Counted from the first letter of the stretch, positions 16,701-25,137 are shown. The stretch is 64,000 nt of DNA from CAYYNP01 sp964472545 (GCA_964472545.1 CAYYNP010000011.1:1-64000); one strand, 5' to 3'. The notes: generated by a model from the sequence alone, not told the origin. Numbers and translations are program-made.

Positions 16701-17267
16701 GCGCCGCAGTTCCTCGATCACCTGGGCCAACGTCTGTCCTTCGACGTATTGCATCGCGTAGAAGTGGACGGCCCGCTCGCAGCCTACCGAATAGACGTGA
16801 ACGATGTTCGGATGATCCAGTGCCGCCGCCGCTTGGGCCTCGTTCTTGAACCGCTGAAGCTGCCGCTGGTCCAACACGGCGGCAAACGGCAGCACCTTCA
16901 GCGCTACCCGCCGTTTCAAGGAGATCTGCTCCGCCTCGTAAACGACCCCCATCCCGCCACGGCCGATTTCCCGAACGATTCGGAAATCTCCCAGCATACC
17001 GCCCACGGGGCCGGCCGCGGTCTGCGTCCTCTCTTCCCCGGCCGTATCGGTTGCTTGTGGACGCCTGCGGAGTCCAATCTTGGGCAGGTCGGTCAAAAAC
17101 TCCAGCGCCGGGATGATTTCCTGTAATTGGTCCGCGCAATCCGGGTGGCTGGCCGCAAAGGCCTGCAAGTCGACCTGATCGCCCGCTTGAAGCCGGCCGA
17201 TGAGTTCGTCCACGATCGAGGCGAGCCTCTGGTCGCCGGTTGCCGCTCTGCTAACTGAGACAGACAT
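13776..17267 (-). CDS. Ser/Thr protein kinase with transmembrane segment and C-terminal TPR repeats
   Basis: This protein of about 1163 aa opens with a short N-terminal region, then a Pkn2-type kinase domain (about 95-420). The glycine loop is GRGGMGVVYEA, the ATP lysine is in VALKVLPF (~124), the catalytic loop is HRDIKPSN (~275) and DFGLA follows (~295). A ~60-residue Pro/Ser/Asp-rich insert sits inside the kinase N/C-lobe junction. A transmembrane helix at about 440-470 is followed by more than ten TPR units, presumably periplasmic. The ATG at 17267 has GAGGG 7 nt upstream; a GTG at 17285 overlapping the sigma-factor stop is an alternative. It is probably a sensor that controls the co-transcribed ECF sigma factor. 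Confidence 0.92.
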   Translation of the reverse strand: MSVSVSRAATGDQRLASIVDELIGRLQAGDQVDLQAFAASHPDCADQLQEIIPALEFLTDLPKIGLRRRPQATDTAGEERTQTAAGPVGGMLGDFRIVREIGRGGMGVVYEAEQISLKRRVALKVLPFAAVLDQRQLQRFKNEAQAAAALDHPNIVHVYSVGCERAVHFYAMQYVEGQTLAQVIEELRRVDDPDSPAGDSDSPRPSPANGDAPIAEPPPSTHGLVSALTETRRQAQEGVSTEASTRTVEFFRCVANLGIQAAGALEHAHQMGVVHRDIKPSNLMTDAEGHLWIADFGLAMTQTDTNLTMTGDLLGTLRYMSPEQVQAKHGVLDHRTDVYSLGITLCEMLTLQPAFASDDRQRIMSQIIEEDPPSPRQLNGAVPKDLETIVLKAIAKEPQARYATAAELADDLRRFVEDKPIRARRPRLAARVAKWSRRHRPAVWSAIAVLVMAVVAMSVSTLLIAGAYEAEAAQRKRADRTVDSLLDHMEEAIQGLARRNGLTEVGQLVDYATELDARLPDEVRGSSRHRSRLASMQYQRGWGCARLGRHEAAERSLRAAIAIYEKLAAEDPDRYNLLLARCYYYLDDVLRSQGKFEDATRTYDRVLELSGVAEGGSVGSASSRRGLDHVRDERDDLDPMATKDGLDGLDAEIRHYQKKLAAARDRRGDLYVRQGRLEEALSDYGEALRLTPVYAEAYWDRGNAYLEKRDYDRAIADFTEAIRLNPASSYACNQRGLAHERRGEIDKAIADYSQAIEIHLDADAPSLSPGVAIRNLATNYVNRGRACFKLGRPDRALADLSEAIRVDPKRTLAYYWRGKVHEQSDDLDRAVAAFSEAIRLDPTYVLSYVGRGVSQIKAGRFEQAIADFDEAIRRDPELSCAYFQRGLAFCRGCDLDRAVEDLEKAVALSPHRSSCRVGLGIGYGKQHRFDLALDELNVAISSAENPWAYSSRGRIYVARGYEGDAARARNDFDKAISLHENSVETYHCRAEVLVELNEMQAALADANRARNIGTRSLEARLRAAWFLATCRYPALRDGPRAVELAEELTTQVPDSGAAWKIFGAAWYRVGEYAKAQEALERAGDFDYHAVDFYGSNGPGWFFLAMAHAKQHNDREARRWYDKAVRWMNEHRPDDEELRRFRDEAARELGATATTQREEDEQPD

Positions 17268-17281
17268 CGTCGGGCCCTCGA

Positions 17282-17890
17282 TCACTCAGTTTCCAGCAAC
17301 CGGCGCAAGCGCAGTAGGGCGCGGAGTTGGCGCTGCGTGGCCGCGGTTTCGCTAATCCCCATGATCTCAGCACACTCGCCCATGGTGAGCTGCTCCAGAT
17401 GTCGTAGAAGTAGGAGTTCCCGATCCTGCTCGGATAGTTGCCCCAGCACGGCTCGCACGCGCGTACGCAACTCTTCTCTCAGCAGGCTGCCTAGCGGGCC
17501 GGTCTCGCTGGTTAGCAGGTGGTCGACCAGTCGGGCCGCCGATGTCTCGGAAATGCCCAGATGCCGATCTCGATCCACGGCACGCCTGCCGGCCAAGATG
17601 TGACGGCGGTGAAGATCGACAAGACAATTCCACGCGATCTGGCGCAGCCAAGGGTAGAAAGCTATCGGTTGTTTGCCGACGTACTGAGCAAGCCTCCGCG
17701 AAGCCACCATGAGGGTCTCCTGTACCACGTCTGAGGGGTCAACCCGCGCAGCTAACCGCTCGTCCATGCGTACCGCCACCATCTGCCGCAGCCGCCCGCG
17801 ATGGCGATCCAGCAGCTTGCCTGCCGCCGACGCGCTACCTTGGCGCACCCGGTCGATCAGCCTGGCCGTGTCCGGGTCGCTTGGGACCAT
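17282..17890 (-). CDS. ECF-type RNA polymerase sigma factor
   Basis: This 202-aa protein has sigma region 2 (LLDRHRGRLRQMV, DPSDVVQETLM, YPWLRQIAWN) and region 4 (LSEQDRELLLLRHLEQLTMG, then EIMGISETAATQRQLRAL) but no regions 1 or 3, as in ECF factors. The gene sits directly upstream of the Ser/Thr kinase with overlapping or near-overlapping ends. Sigma-kinase pairs of this kind are characteristic of planctomycetes, where the kinase is thought to replace the usual anti-sigma factor. Target promoters cannot be deduced; an autoregulated promoter would be expected in 17891-18368. Confidence 0.93.
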   Translation of the reverse strand: MVPSDPDTARLIDRVRQGSASAAGKLLDRHRGRLRQMVAVRMDERLAARVDPSDVVQETLMVASRRLAQYVGKQPIAFYPWLRQIAWNCLVDLHRRHILAGRRAVDRDRHLGISETSAARLVDHLLTSETGPLGSLLREELRTRVRAVLGQLSEQDRELLLLRHLEQLTMGECAEIMGISETAATQRQLRALLRLRRLLETE

Positions 17891-18368
17891 GTCCGGATTC
17901 CTCTCTAGACACTAGCCACGCAGAAGCCGCAAGAATCTGACGGGAAATCTGCGGGAATTCTGCAGGGTTACTCCTGACTGAGAACGCCAGGGCCTCGTCT
18001 TAACCCATTTTGGCAAAGCCCGGAGCCTCGGGCAAGCTGTCGAAACTCCGGCAAACGTCGCTCGAAACTGCTCGGAGCCGAGCGCCCGAGGTTCGGGTGT
18101 GTGATTAGGCTGCTCGGGGCCTTTGCCGCGATTCTAGGTGGCTGTGGGCGTCGTGAGTGAAGGCGTCTGCACCAAGCCACCAGCCGCGAGCCGTCAAAAT
18201 CGATGCTTGAGGGTGGGAGGCACCGGCGGCTGGGCTTGGCCTCTCGTACCGGGACGCAGAATACCACGTCGCTCGAGCCGGGGCTGAGGCCAGGCCGTGG
18301 GCGTCGGCGCCTTCGTCGGCAGGCACGTGCCACCGTTCGATCGACCTCCGCTCGCTTGACTTGCTTGC
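17891..18368. other. Intergenic region upstream of the sigma factor-kinase operon
   Basis: This 478-bp stretch should hold the sigma-kinase promoter. Possible reading frames here are strongly arginine/proline biased and lack ribosome sites or family features, so none is annotated. Confidence 0.5.
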
Positions 18369-19640
18369 TTACTCCGCCGGAACTTGGGCACAACGGAAAC
18401 CAATGCTGCCGACCCGGCTGTCGGGCCCGCCGCGGGAGCGGTTCGCCGAACGTGCGGGCCGCGCGTAGCCGCGCCAGGTCCCGCCACGCAACACCCGGTT
18501 GCCGCCCGTAGAAGGTCCCGTGGGATCAACTGTCGGAGAATTCGCATAGTAATCTCGATCATACCAGTCGGCACACCATTCCCACATGTTTCCGTGCATT
18601 TCGTAAAGCCCCCAGCCGTTTGGCTTCTTCCGACCAACACGATGCGCAAATTGCCCCGCGGGCCATTCGTCATACCAAGCGTAGTTGCCCGAGGCCAATG
18701 GATCGTCGCCAAAGCAAAAGCGCGTAGTGCTTCCCGCACGGCAGGCATACTCCCACTCTGCCTCCGTTGGCAAACGATAGGTACAGCCCTCGCTGGCCGA
18801 CAGGTTCTCGCAGAACGCCACCGCATCCTCCCAACTCACCATCGTTGCCGGGTAATCCGGTCCCTCGTTTCCCCGCAGCTTACCCTTCCACGGGCAAACG
18901 CCCATCACCGCCGCGTACTGCTCCTGCGTCACCTCATGGACGCCCAGATAGAACGGCTTCGTGATCCGCACACGATGCTGTGGCCTCTCGTTGGCGCCGG
19001 CCTCTAAGTCCGAATCGGGCGAGCCCATCATAAACTCGCCCGCCGGGATTAACACGAACCGCATCCCGATCGAGTTGGTCTGCTCCTGAAGCCGCCAGAC
19101 CTTACAGTTGGGCAGCGTTGATTCCAACTGCCGTACGCCCTGGTCGGTCACCTGCGTATGCGTCAGGTACAACTGCTGAAGTTCCTCAAGGTTCTCAAGA
19201 TGCCTGACACCTTCGTCGCCGACGCTCGTTCCGCTGAGGCCGACGGTCTTGAGCTTCCGCAACCCGGCGAGATGTTCTATGCCCGTGTCGGTGACCTCCT
19301 CGCCCGAAACGAAGACGCGCTCCAACCGCGGCATGCGGCCGAGAAGCGCCACCGCATCGTCCGAAGCCCCCGGCGGCGAATCGACGGCCACGGCATTGAG
19401 GAACATCTCGTCGCCAAAGAGTCTCCGCTGCCAAGCGGCGCCGGAGGGCGTAGGATCACACGTTACCACCCATCCCAGTTCGCGGAGCGTCTCGATCGCC
19501 GCCCGCTGTTGCCTTGCTCGATGGACGGGAACCACCAACACGCCCATCACAACGCACGCCAGCGTTACAACAACAATCAGCGTCCGCAGGCTGAACTGAT
19601 ACCAGCGGCGTCTCGGTCTCGGCGGGCGGAAATCGCTCAT
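18369..19640 (-). CDS. Membrane-anchored LRR-SUMF1 domain protein
   Basis: This 423-aa protein starts with RRRWYQFSLRTLIVVVTLAC, a basic stretch plus transmembrane helix common in planctomycete proteins. About residues 90-175 are leucine-rich-repeat units (LERVFVSGEEVTDTGIEHL and similar), and 190-420 form a SUMF1/FGE-type domain: FVLIPAGEFMMGSP, HEVTQEQYAAVMG, RLPTEAEWEYACRAG, HGNMWEWCADWYD, RVLRGGTWRG, GFRCA. The catalytic FGE Cys pair is absent. It is probably an envelope receptor-like protein rather than an enzyme. It lies 21 nt downstream of the SUMF1 lipoprotein gene and probably shares its mRNA. Confidence 0.88.
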   Translation of the reverse strand: MSDFRPPRPRRRWYQFSLRTLIVVVTLACVVMGVLVVPVHRARQQRAAIETLRELGWVVTCDPTPSGAAWQRRLFGDEMFLNAVAVDSPPGASDDAVALLGRMPRLERVFVSGEEVTDTGIEHLAGLRKLKTVGLSGTSVGDEGVRHLENLEELQQLYLTHTQVTDQGVRQLESTLPNCKVWRLQEQTNSIGMRFVLIPAGEFMMGSPDSDLEAGANERPQHRVRITKPFYLGVHEVTQEQYAAVMGVCPWKGKLRGNEGPDYPATMVSWEDAVAFCENLSASEGCTYRLPTEAEWEYACRAGSTTRFCFGDDPLASGNYAWYDEWPAGQFAHRVGRKKPNGWGLYEMHGNMWEWCADWYDRDYYANSPTVDPTGPSTGGNRVLRGGTWRGYARPARSANRSRGGPDSRVGSIGFRCAQVPAE

Positions 19641-19661
19641 CGTCGTCCGACCTGCACTTAC

Positions 19662-20666
19662 CTACTTGCCCTGGCTGGCTGGAACTGCGGCCACACGAAA
19701 GCCCAGGTCGTTGTCCCGGCCCTCAGGCACGGACCCGTAACGAAACGCCGAGCGGCAGTACCTGGCGTAGCGGTTCCAGCAACCGCCCCGGAACACCCGG
19801 CCGGAGGCCGTAGTCGGCCCGGGCGGATCGTTCATTGGCGACTTCCCATAGTACTCCTCGTCGTACCAGTCCTGGCACCACTCCCACACGTTGCCGTGCA
19901 TGTCGTACAGACCGAGATCATTGGGGCGGAAACTGCCAACCGGAGACGTGAACACGTAGCCGTCATTCGAGGTGATCGCGAAATCCGCCGTTGGCAGTCT
20001 CTGCTTCAGCGAAGCGTCCGCCACGTTCCCGACCGCCGCCAGGTCTTCTGTGCCGTCCCCGTGGTAGAAGCGTGTCGTCGTTCCCGCTCGACACGCATAC
20101 TCCCACTCCGCTTCCGTGGGCAAACGATACGCCCGACCCTCGTTCTTGCTCAGCCAAGCGCAAAAAGCCACCGCATCGTTCCAACTCACGTTCACCACGG
20201 GGTGGTTATCTGCCTGGGCAAAGCCGAGATTCCGCCACGTGTACTCTGGGCCAGAGTCAAGCTCACCCTCCGCGTCATTCCATCCGTAGCCGCCCTCTCC
20301 GTCCTTCTCGGCCTCGGTCTTGTAGTCGGTATCGTCAACGAATCGCCGGAACTCGCTCACCGTCACTTCGTACATGCCCAGGTAGAACGGTTTCGTGATC
20401 CGTACCTGGTGTTGCGTCTCATCATCGAAGCGTTCTTCTTCCGATGCCGGCGACCCCATCATGAACTCTCCTGCCGGGATGAGCACGAACTTCATGCCGA
20501 TCGAGTTGGTGAAGACCTTCTCCGTGGGGAAGGCTGCCTGTTTCTTTGCGGGAGGCACATTCCCGCCCGTGGCGGCTGCCTCTCCCGTCGGCCCCGTCGC
20601 GTCGGTCCCATCACCGCATCCCCCGGCAAGAACAGCCACCGCCAACCAGACTGCGAATAACCGCAT
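19662..20666 (-). CDS. SUMF1-domain lipoprotein
   Basis: This 334-aa protein begins MRLFAVWLAVAVLAGGC, a lipoprotein signal with lipobox LAGGC, then a Gly/Ala/Thr-rich linker and a full SUMF1-type domain: FVLIPAGEFMMGSPASEEE, EVTVSEFRRFV, RLPTEAEWEYACRAGTTTRF, HGNVWEWCQDWYDEEYYGKS, VFRGGCWNRYARYCRSAFR, LGFRVA. The cysteines seen do not align with the FGE catalytic pair. The ATG at 20666 was preferred to a longer reading because it gives the lipobox and has GGGAGG upstream. It forms a likely operon with the LRR-SUMF1 gene. Role in the envelope unknown; substrate or ligand binding is plausible. Confidence 0.88.
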   Translation of the reverse strand: MRLFAVWLAVAVLAGGCGDGTDATGPTGEAAATGGNVPPAKKQAAFPTEKVFTNSIGMKFVLIPAGEFMMGSPASEEERFDDETQHQVRITKPFYLGMYEVTVSEFRRFVDDTDYKTEAEKDGEGGYGWNDAEGELDSGPEYTWRNLGFAQADNHPVVNVSWNDAVAFCAWLSKNEGRAYRLPTEAEWEYACRAGTTTRFYHGDGTEDLAAVGNVADASLKQRLPTADFAITSNDGYVFTSPVGSFRPNDLGLYDMHGNVWEWCQDWYDEEYYGKSPMNDPPGPTTASGRVFRGGCWNRYARYCRSAFRYGSVPEGRDNDLGFRVAAVPASQGK

Positions 20667-20757
20667 GATGAACCTCCCACCCGAAAGCACCCTTGGCCAC
20701 GCCGGCCAGTCTACCACACCTCGCGGCCGCGGGAGAAGGACCTTGGGCATGTGGCCG

Positions 20758-21750
20758 TCAACGCCGGCGACGATACCAGATCAGGCCGGCCAGGGTGGCG
20801 AAGGGCAGGAGGGCGAGGGTGCCGGGCTCGGGGATGCTGGCGACGCGGAAGCCTATGCCGCGGTTCTCGTCCGTCGGGGTGCCGGCGTAGCCGCGGGAGT
20901 AGGCGCGCAAGATGCTGGAACTGTAGGCCCAAAGGCCGCCACGCAAGCCACGCGACGAACCGGCGGCGTAGCCGGGGTCGTCGTACGGACTCTCCGTCCA
21001 CTCCTGGTTGTTGCCCATCATGTCGAACGTACCGTTGAGTTCTTCACTGCCGCTGCCGACATCCCATGAGCTACCCGGATCGGTGGCGTATCCACCGTGC
21101 CTGTAGTTCCAGCCCGTACCGTTCGTCCCGTCACCCTGATGCAGCGTGTCACCAGGCTTCGTCGCGTACCCCTGAATTTCAGACCCGTTCCAGTACGCCG
21201 CCTTGAACCATTCGTCGTCCGTCGGCAGGAAGTAGAAGGCGTCCTTGTGCCGATACAGATTCGTGCCCCCGGCGGCCTCGGCGGCGCTCCAAGTGGCCAG
21301 AGCGTAGTCCGGCCCTCCCTGCGTGCCGGTGAACTTGTATGCGGGCAGATGACCCTCACTCGTGTTCAGCCAGTTGACCATCTGTGCCGCTTCGTACCAA
21401 CTCACATTGTTGGTCGGAACGTTCGTGCCCGTGTGAGTGGCACTCGAATTATACGCGATTGACGGATTGCCCTTCGGTGTGCCGTCGATGGCGACGAACT
21501 TGTTCCACTGGTCGTTTGTGATTTCGTACACGCCCATGCGATAGCTGTTGTTGACGATGCCGAAACCATCAAGACCGCCCTCGTTCGTCTGTGCAACCGT
21601 CGGGTTCGTGCTGGCGGAGATGTCCACGAAGTCGATCGTGAACTGATTCACCCCCGTGCCGAAGGTATCGGCCTGGGCAGGCGAGGTGAGGGCCATCACG
21701 GCTATTGCGGCCACGACAACGCCGGACCGATGTGAACGCCTCTTGAGCAT
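20758..21750 (-). CDS. SUMF1-domain protein with PEP-CTERM anchor
   Basis: This 330-aa exported protein has a signal peptide ending SPAQA, a SUMF1-type domain (YRMGVYEITNDQWNKFV, NNVSWYEAAQMVNWLN, FYFLPTDDEWFKAAYW, MMGNNQEWTES, GLRGGLWAYSS, GIGFRVAS) and a C-terminal PEP-CTERM signal (IPEPGTLALL and YRRRR). This combination is common in planctomycetes. The FGE catalytic cysteines are missing. It is 38 nt downstream of another PEP-CTERM gene and in the same orientation. It probably acts as a cell-surface or matrix protein. Confidence 0.9.
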   Translation of the reverse strand: MLKRRSHRSGVVVAAIAVMALTSPAQADTFGTGVNQFTIDFVDISASTNPTVAQTNEGGLDGFGIVNNSYRMGVYEITNDQWNKFVAIDGTPKGNPSIAYNSSATHTGTNVPTNNVSWYEAAQMVNWLNTSEGHLPAYKFTGTQGGPDYALATWSAAEAAGGTNLYRHKDAFYFLPTDDEWFKAAYWNGSEIQGYATKPGDTLHQGDGTNGTGWNYRHGGYATDPGSSWDVGSGSEELNGTFDMMGNNQEWTESPYDDPGYAAGSSRGLRGGLWAYSSSILRAYSRGYAGTPTDENRGIGFRVASIPEPGTLALLPFATLAGLIWYRRRR

Positions 21751-21788
21751 GCTTATGCCTCATCGAAAACCATTGATTGCGAAATACC

Positions 21789-22619
21789 CTAACGCAACGA
21801 CCGCTTACGTCTGCGCCAGCCGTAAGTGGCCAGGCCGATGGCGCCGACGGCGGCGAGGAGGGCGAGGGTGGAGGGCTCGGGGATGGCGGCAACACGAATC
21901 CCGTCAATCCAGACCTGTTGGTTGCTCAGGTAGTTCAGGTGATTGATGGACGCCATGTTGCTGCGGAAACGTAGCGGGGTAGGAGAACTGAAACGCTGGT
22001 CATCGACGTAGAACTCGTAGGTGCGCGTCGTGGGGTCGATCAGCAAGCTGACCTTCTGCCACTCCATGGGCGTCACGGCGAATCCCGTATCGAGCGAAGT
22101 GCCCCCGCCGGCGCCGTTCCCGTCCAGGGCGCGGAAGTGGCCACCTCCGACCGCCCAGGCAACCGCCGTGCTCGCCACAGTCCCACCGGTCCCGATACGC
22201 CCTCCAAAGGGCGTCGACCCGCTGGTGATCTTCACGTACTGCTCGACCCAGAAGGGCGTGGTCTGGTTGACGTCCCAGTAGCGCCACGCACCGACTTGAC
22301 CGGACGCAGTCCCCCGCAGGCGCAAATCACCGTCGCCCTTGTGAGCGTCGAGATCGGCAATTGCCTGCACGGTACCCGTGCTTACCGCCCAGCCGTTGTC
22401 CTTCCACGAGCCCCAAGTATTCGTGCCCCACCCCGGTTCGCTCTGACCCTGGCCCCAGAGATTCGCGTTGAGTTGGTAGTAGTCCGAATCGAAATCGGCG
22501 GCCGCGATGGTCTCTCCCGTTGTCAATGGGACACCCAACGCCGTATTCCATGCGGGCAGGAGTAGCGTCACCGTTGCCGTTGCGACGAACGTGCCAAGCT
22601 TACAGATTGGCGGATACAT
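21789..22619 (-). CDS. PEP-CTERM sorting-domain protein, lectin/LamG-like body
   Basis: This 276-aa protein has an N-terminal hydrophobic signal and a C-terminal IPEPSTLALLAAVGAIGLA with a GWRRRKR end. The middle (about 40-240) is beta-rich with aromatic motifs such as FWVEQYVKITSG and TRTYEFYVDDQRF, resembling concanavalin/LamG-like folds, though I cannot assign a family. The ATG at 22619 has a strong AAAGGAGG site. It is the first gene of a probable four-gene unit with the three SUMF1-domain genes downstream. Confidence 0.85.
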   Translation of the reverse strand: MYPPICKLGTFVATATVTLLLPAWNTALGVPLTTGETIAAADFDSDYYQLNANLWGQGQSEPGWGTNTWGSWKDNGWAVSTGTVQAIADLDAHKGDGDLRLRGTASGQVGAWRYWDVNQTTPFWVEQYVKITSGSTPFGGRIGTGGTVASTAVAWAVGGGHFRALDGNGAGGGTSLDTGFAVTPMEWQKVSLLIDPTTRTYEFYVDDQRFSSPTPLRFRSNMASINHLNYLSNQQVWIDGIRVAAIPEPSTLALLAAVGAIGLATYGWRRRKRSLR

Positions 22620-22787
22620 TGCGTGCCTCCTTTGAACTTACAGGTGACTTCTCGCCTTGGAATGAAGTACAGACGGACAATCTCCGCGCTGGGAAGACTC
22701 AAGGAAACTTGACCCGCAGCCGCACGGATCACTTCGACACGCCAGACGATCATCACGGACAAAACCGCAACGTCAGATTGCGTGTCG

Positions 22788-22936
22788 GGAAAGCTGCCTC
22801 GTGGTGGAGTTATCGTGCCTCGGGCAGATACTCGTGAACTCGGAACGCCTGTTACGCTACCACGGCCGTGGACCGTGGTCAACGAAGTTCTTTGGGCGTG
22901 GGGCGGATTCTCGAAGAACGGCCCTGGCGGGGGGGC
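22788..22936. repeat. Right copy of ~150-bp dispersed direct repeat
   Basis: This copy is in direct orientation with 1-150. Shared blocks include GGAAAGCTGCCTCGTGGTGG at the start, GCAGATACTCGTGAACTCG, GTGGTCAACGAA, GCGTGGGGCGGATT and GAACGGCCCT. It lies between divergent genes and has no obvious coding potential. Confidence 0.8.
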
Positions 22937-23295
22937 TGCTGGCATCCACGATTCTGGGCCGCGTTTCAAGAGACAGCCGATTCTGGCTCGGACCAGTGGA
23001 TGCTGGCCCTTGAGGTTCGACATGTAAGGAACGGCGATTCCGGCAGGCGGTTCAGCTTGCCTCCGGCCAATGTCGGGCAGGGCGTTTTTCTCGAAGCCAA
23101 GGAGCCGGTCGGATGGCCGCCCAGCCGCGAATGGAATCCAGAGTGAACTGGCCCAAGCTGATCACGAAGAGGATCGCCGACCTGCCCACAGCAGGCCAAC
23201 CACGGCCGGCCAACGACGGGAGAGCTCTTACCTGCTGGAACAACGGACCTTGACACGGCGCACCTCGGCCAGCGCACAAAGCACAAAGTGGTATG

Positions 23296-23304
23296 TGGTA
23301 TAAT
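23296..23304 (+). promoter_or_regulatory. Extended -10 promoter element for the gamma-glutamyltransferase gene
   Basis: TGGTATAAT is a perfect extended -10 (TGn-TATAAT), 87 nt before the ATG at 23392. No good -35 lies at the usual distance, as expected for extended -10 promoters. Confidence 0.5.
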
Positions 23305-23391
23305 GCCGTCGGGCAGTCTATCCTGGCACCGAGACAACCGGACGACGGCGTGTCGAGAGGAACCTGGCGAACTCTTGCGGAGTGACAAAAG

Positions 23392-25137
23392 ATGAAACGA
23401 CGTTCGTTCCTGAAGATCACCGGAAGCGCCTGTGCATCGGCCCTGATGGCATCGCCGGCCACCCCGGCCGGTGGCCGCGAGAGTCGTTCCGGCCGGCGCG
23501 AGGTGCCTTTGGAACGCGGGATGGTGGAATCCAGAAACCAGAACCGGTCGACCGTGGTTTCTCGCGGCGGAATGGTGTGTGCCAGCCAGCCGTTGGCCGC
23601 AATGGCAGGAGTCGACGTGCTCAAGGCCGGCGGCACCGCGGTCGACGCGGCCGTGTGTGCCAATGCCGTGCTCAGCGTAGTCGAACCGATGATGTGCGGG
23701 CCCGGCGGCGATCTGTTCGCGATCGTGTGGAGTGAAAAGGACAAGAGGTCGTACGGCCTGAACGCCAGCGGCCGCTCGCCGTACGGCTGGTCTCTGGAAG
23801 ACGCGGCGAAACTCGCCCTGAAGGAGATTCCCACGCTCAGCCCGCTCTCCTGGAGCGTGCCGGGCTGCGTTAGCGGCTGGGAGGCCCTGTTGAAACGCTT
23901 CGGCAAGTTCACGCTGGGCAAAGTCCTTCAGCCGGCGATCGCCTATGCTCGCGACGGATTTGCCGTTTCGCCGGTCATCGCTCGTGACTGGTCGATCGAT
24001 CCCCAGAAGGACCGCCTTCTGGCCCCGACGTATCTCCCGGACGGGAAGCCGGTCCGCTTCGGCGACGTCTTCAAGAACCCCGACATGGCGGGCTTCTTCG
24101 AGATCCTTGCCGCCGGCGGGGAAGGGGCCTTCTATCGGGGCGAAATCGCCGAGCGAATCGTCAAGTTCTCCCAGGCGCATGGCGGCCGGTTCTCGATGCG
24201 CGACTTTCGCGATCACCGCGCCGACTGGGTCGAACCGGTCAGCACCGATTACCGCGGCTACGACGTCTTCGAGTTGCCTCCCAACGGCCAGGGAATCGCC
24301 ACGCTGCAAATCTTGAACCTGCTCGAGCACTTCGACGTCAAAGAACTCGAGCCCAACGGAGCCGAGCATCTGCATCTGCTGATCGAGGCGAAGAAGCTGG
24401 CCTTCGAGGATCGGGCCGTCTACTACGCCGACATGGACTTCGCCCGAGTGCCGGTCGAAGAACTGATCTCGAAGGAGTACGCTCGAGAGCGGGTCAAACT
24501 GATCGATCCGCGGCGTGCCGCCCAGTCGGTGGCCCCGGGGCGGCTGCGAAGCGAGGCCGACACGACCTACCTGACGACGGCCGACCGGTACGGCAACATG
24601 GTGTCGCTCATCCAGAGCGTCTATTACGGCTGGGGCTCGCGCTACGTGCCCGACGGACTGGGCTTCTGCCTGCAGAACCGGGGACGGCTCTTCTCGCTGG
24701 ATCCGCACGCGCCGAATCGGCTCGAGCCACACAAACGGCCGTTCCACACGATCATTCCGGCGCTGGTGACCCGCGGTGGCAGGCCCGTCTTGTCTTTCGG
24801 CGTGATGGGCGGCGACTTCCAGCCGCAGGGGCAGTCTCAGGTCCTGATGAACTTGATCGATTTCGGCATGTCGGTCCAGCAGGCGGGCGAACAGCCTCGG
24901 GTGGCCCATTTCGAGAGTTCGACACCCACCGGGGGGAAGATGGCCGGGCCGGGCAGCATCGGCCTGGAACGCCATCATCGCGACGCCGTCCGCGCGCGGC
25001 TTGCGGCCATGGGCCACACGGTTCGGGCCGGCGTGGGCGTCTTCGGCGGCTACCAGGGTATCTGGCGCGAGGAAGACCCGCGACGCTACTTCGGCGGTTC
25101 CGATCCCCGCAAGGACGGCTGCGCGTTGGGATACTGA
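23392..25137 (+). CDS. Gamma-glutamyltransferase family protein
   Basis: This 581-aa Ntn-hydrolase of the gamma-glutamyltransferase family starts MKRRSFLKITG, a Tat-like signal, so it is probably exported. Family blocks are GGMVCASQPLAA, GGTAVDAAVCANAVLSVVEP, MCGPGGDLFAIV and LPPNGQGIATLQILNLLEH. The nucleophile that starts the small subunit after self-cleavage should be the first Thr of TTYLTTADRYGNMVSL, near residue 391. The later block GVMGGDFQPQGQ is typical of the YwrD/acylase-like branch rather than classical glutathione-degrading enzymes. It likely cleaves gamma-glutamyl amides; the substrate is not certain. GGAG lies 9 nt before the start. Confidence 0.93.
   Translation: MKRRSFLKITGSACASALMASPATPAGGRESRSGRREVPLERGMVESRNQNRSTVVSRGGMVCASQPLAAMAGVDVLKAGGTAVDAAVCANAVLSVVEPMMCGPGGDLFAIVWSEKDKRSYGLNASGRSPYGWSLEDAAKLALKEIPTLSPLSWSVPGCVSGWEALLKRFGKFTLGKVLQPAIAYARDGFAVSPVIARDWSIDPQKDRLLAPTYLPDGKPVRFGDVFKNPDMAGFFEILAAGGEGAFYRGEIAERIVKFSQAHGGRFSMRDFRDHRADWVEPVSTDYRGYDVFELPPNGQGIATLQILNLLEHFDVKELEPNGAEHLHLLIEAKKLAFEDRAVYYADMDFARVPVEELISKEYARERVKLIDPRRAAQSVAPGRLRSEADTTYLTTADRYGNMVSLIQSVYYGWGSRYVPDGLGFCLQNRGRLFSLDPHAPNRLEPHKRPFHTIIPALVTRGGRPVLSFGVMGGDFQPQGQSQVLMNLIDFGMSVQQAGEQPRVAHFESSTPTGGKMAGPGSIGLERHHRDAVRARLAAMGHTVRAGVGVFGGYQGIWREEDPRRYFGGSDPRKDGCALGY

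Larger units (their letters stand above)
22620..23391. other. Intergenic region with repeat copy 2
   Basis: This 772-bp region separates divergently transcribed genes. It holds the second copy of the ~150-bp repeat (22788-22936) and an extended -10 element at 23296-23304. Reading frames in it look spurious. Confidence 0.6.

Noticed and set aside
17968..18393. Reading frame in the gap upstream of the sigma factor
   Set aside because: Composition is arginine/proline biased, there is no ribosome site, and it runs into the 3' end of the LRR-SUMF1 gene.
23392..25137. Penicillin or cephalosporin acylase rather than gamma-glutamyltransferase
   Set aside because: The families share the fold, and the Thr nucleophile region fits the GGT superfamily best, so a specific acylase call is not supported.
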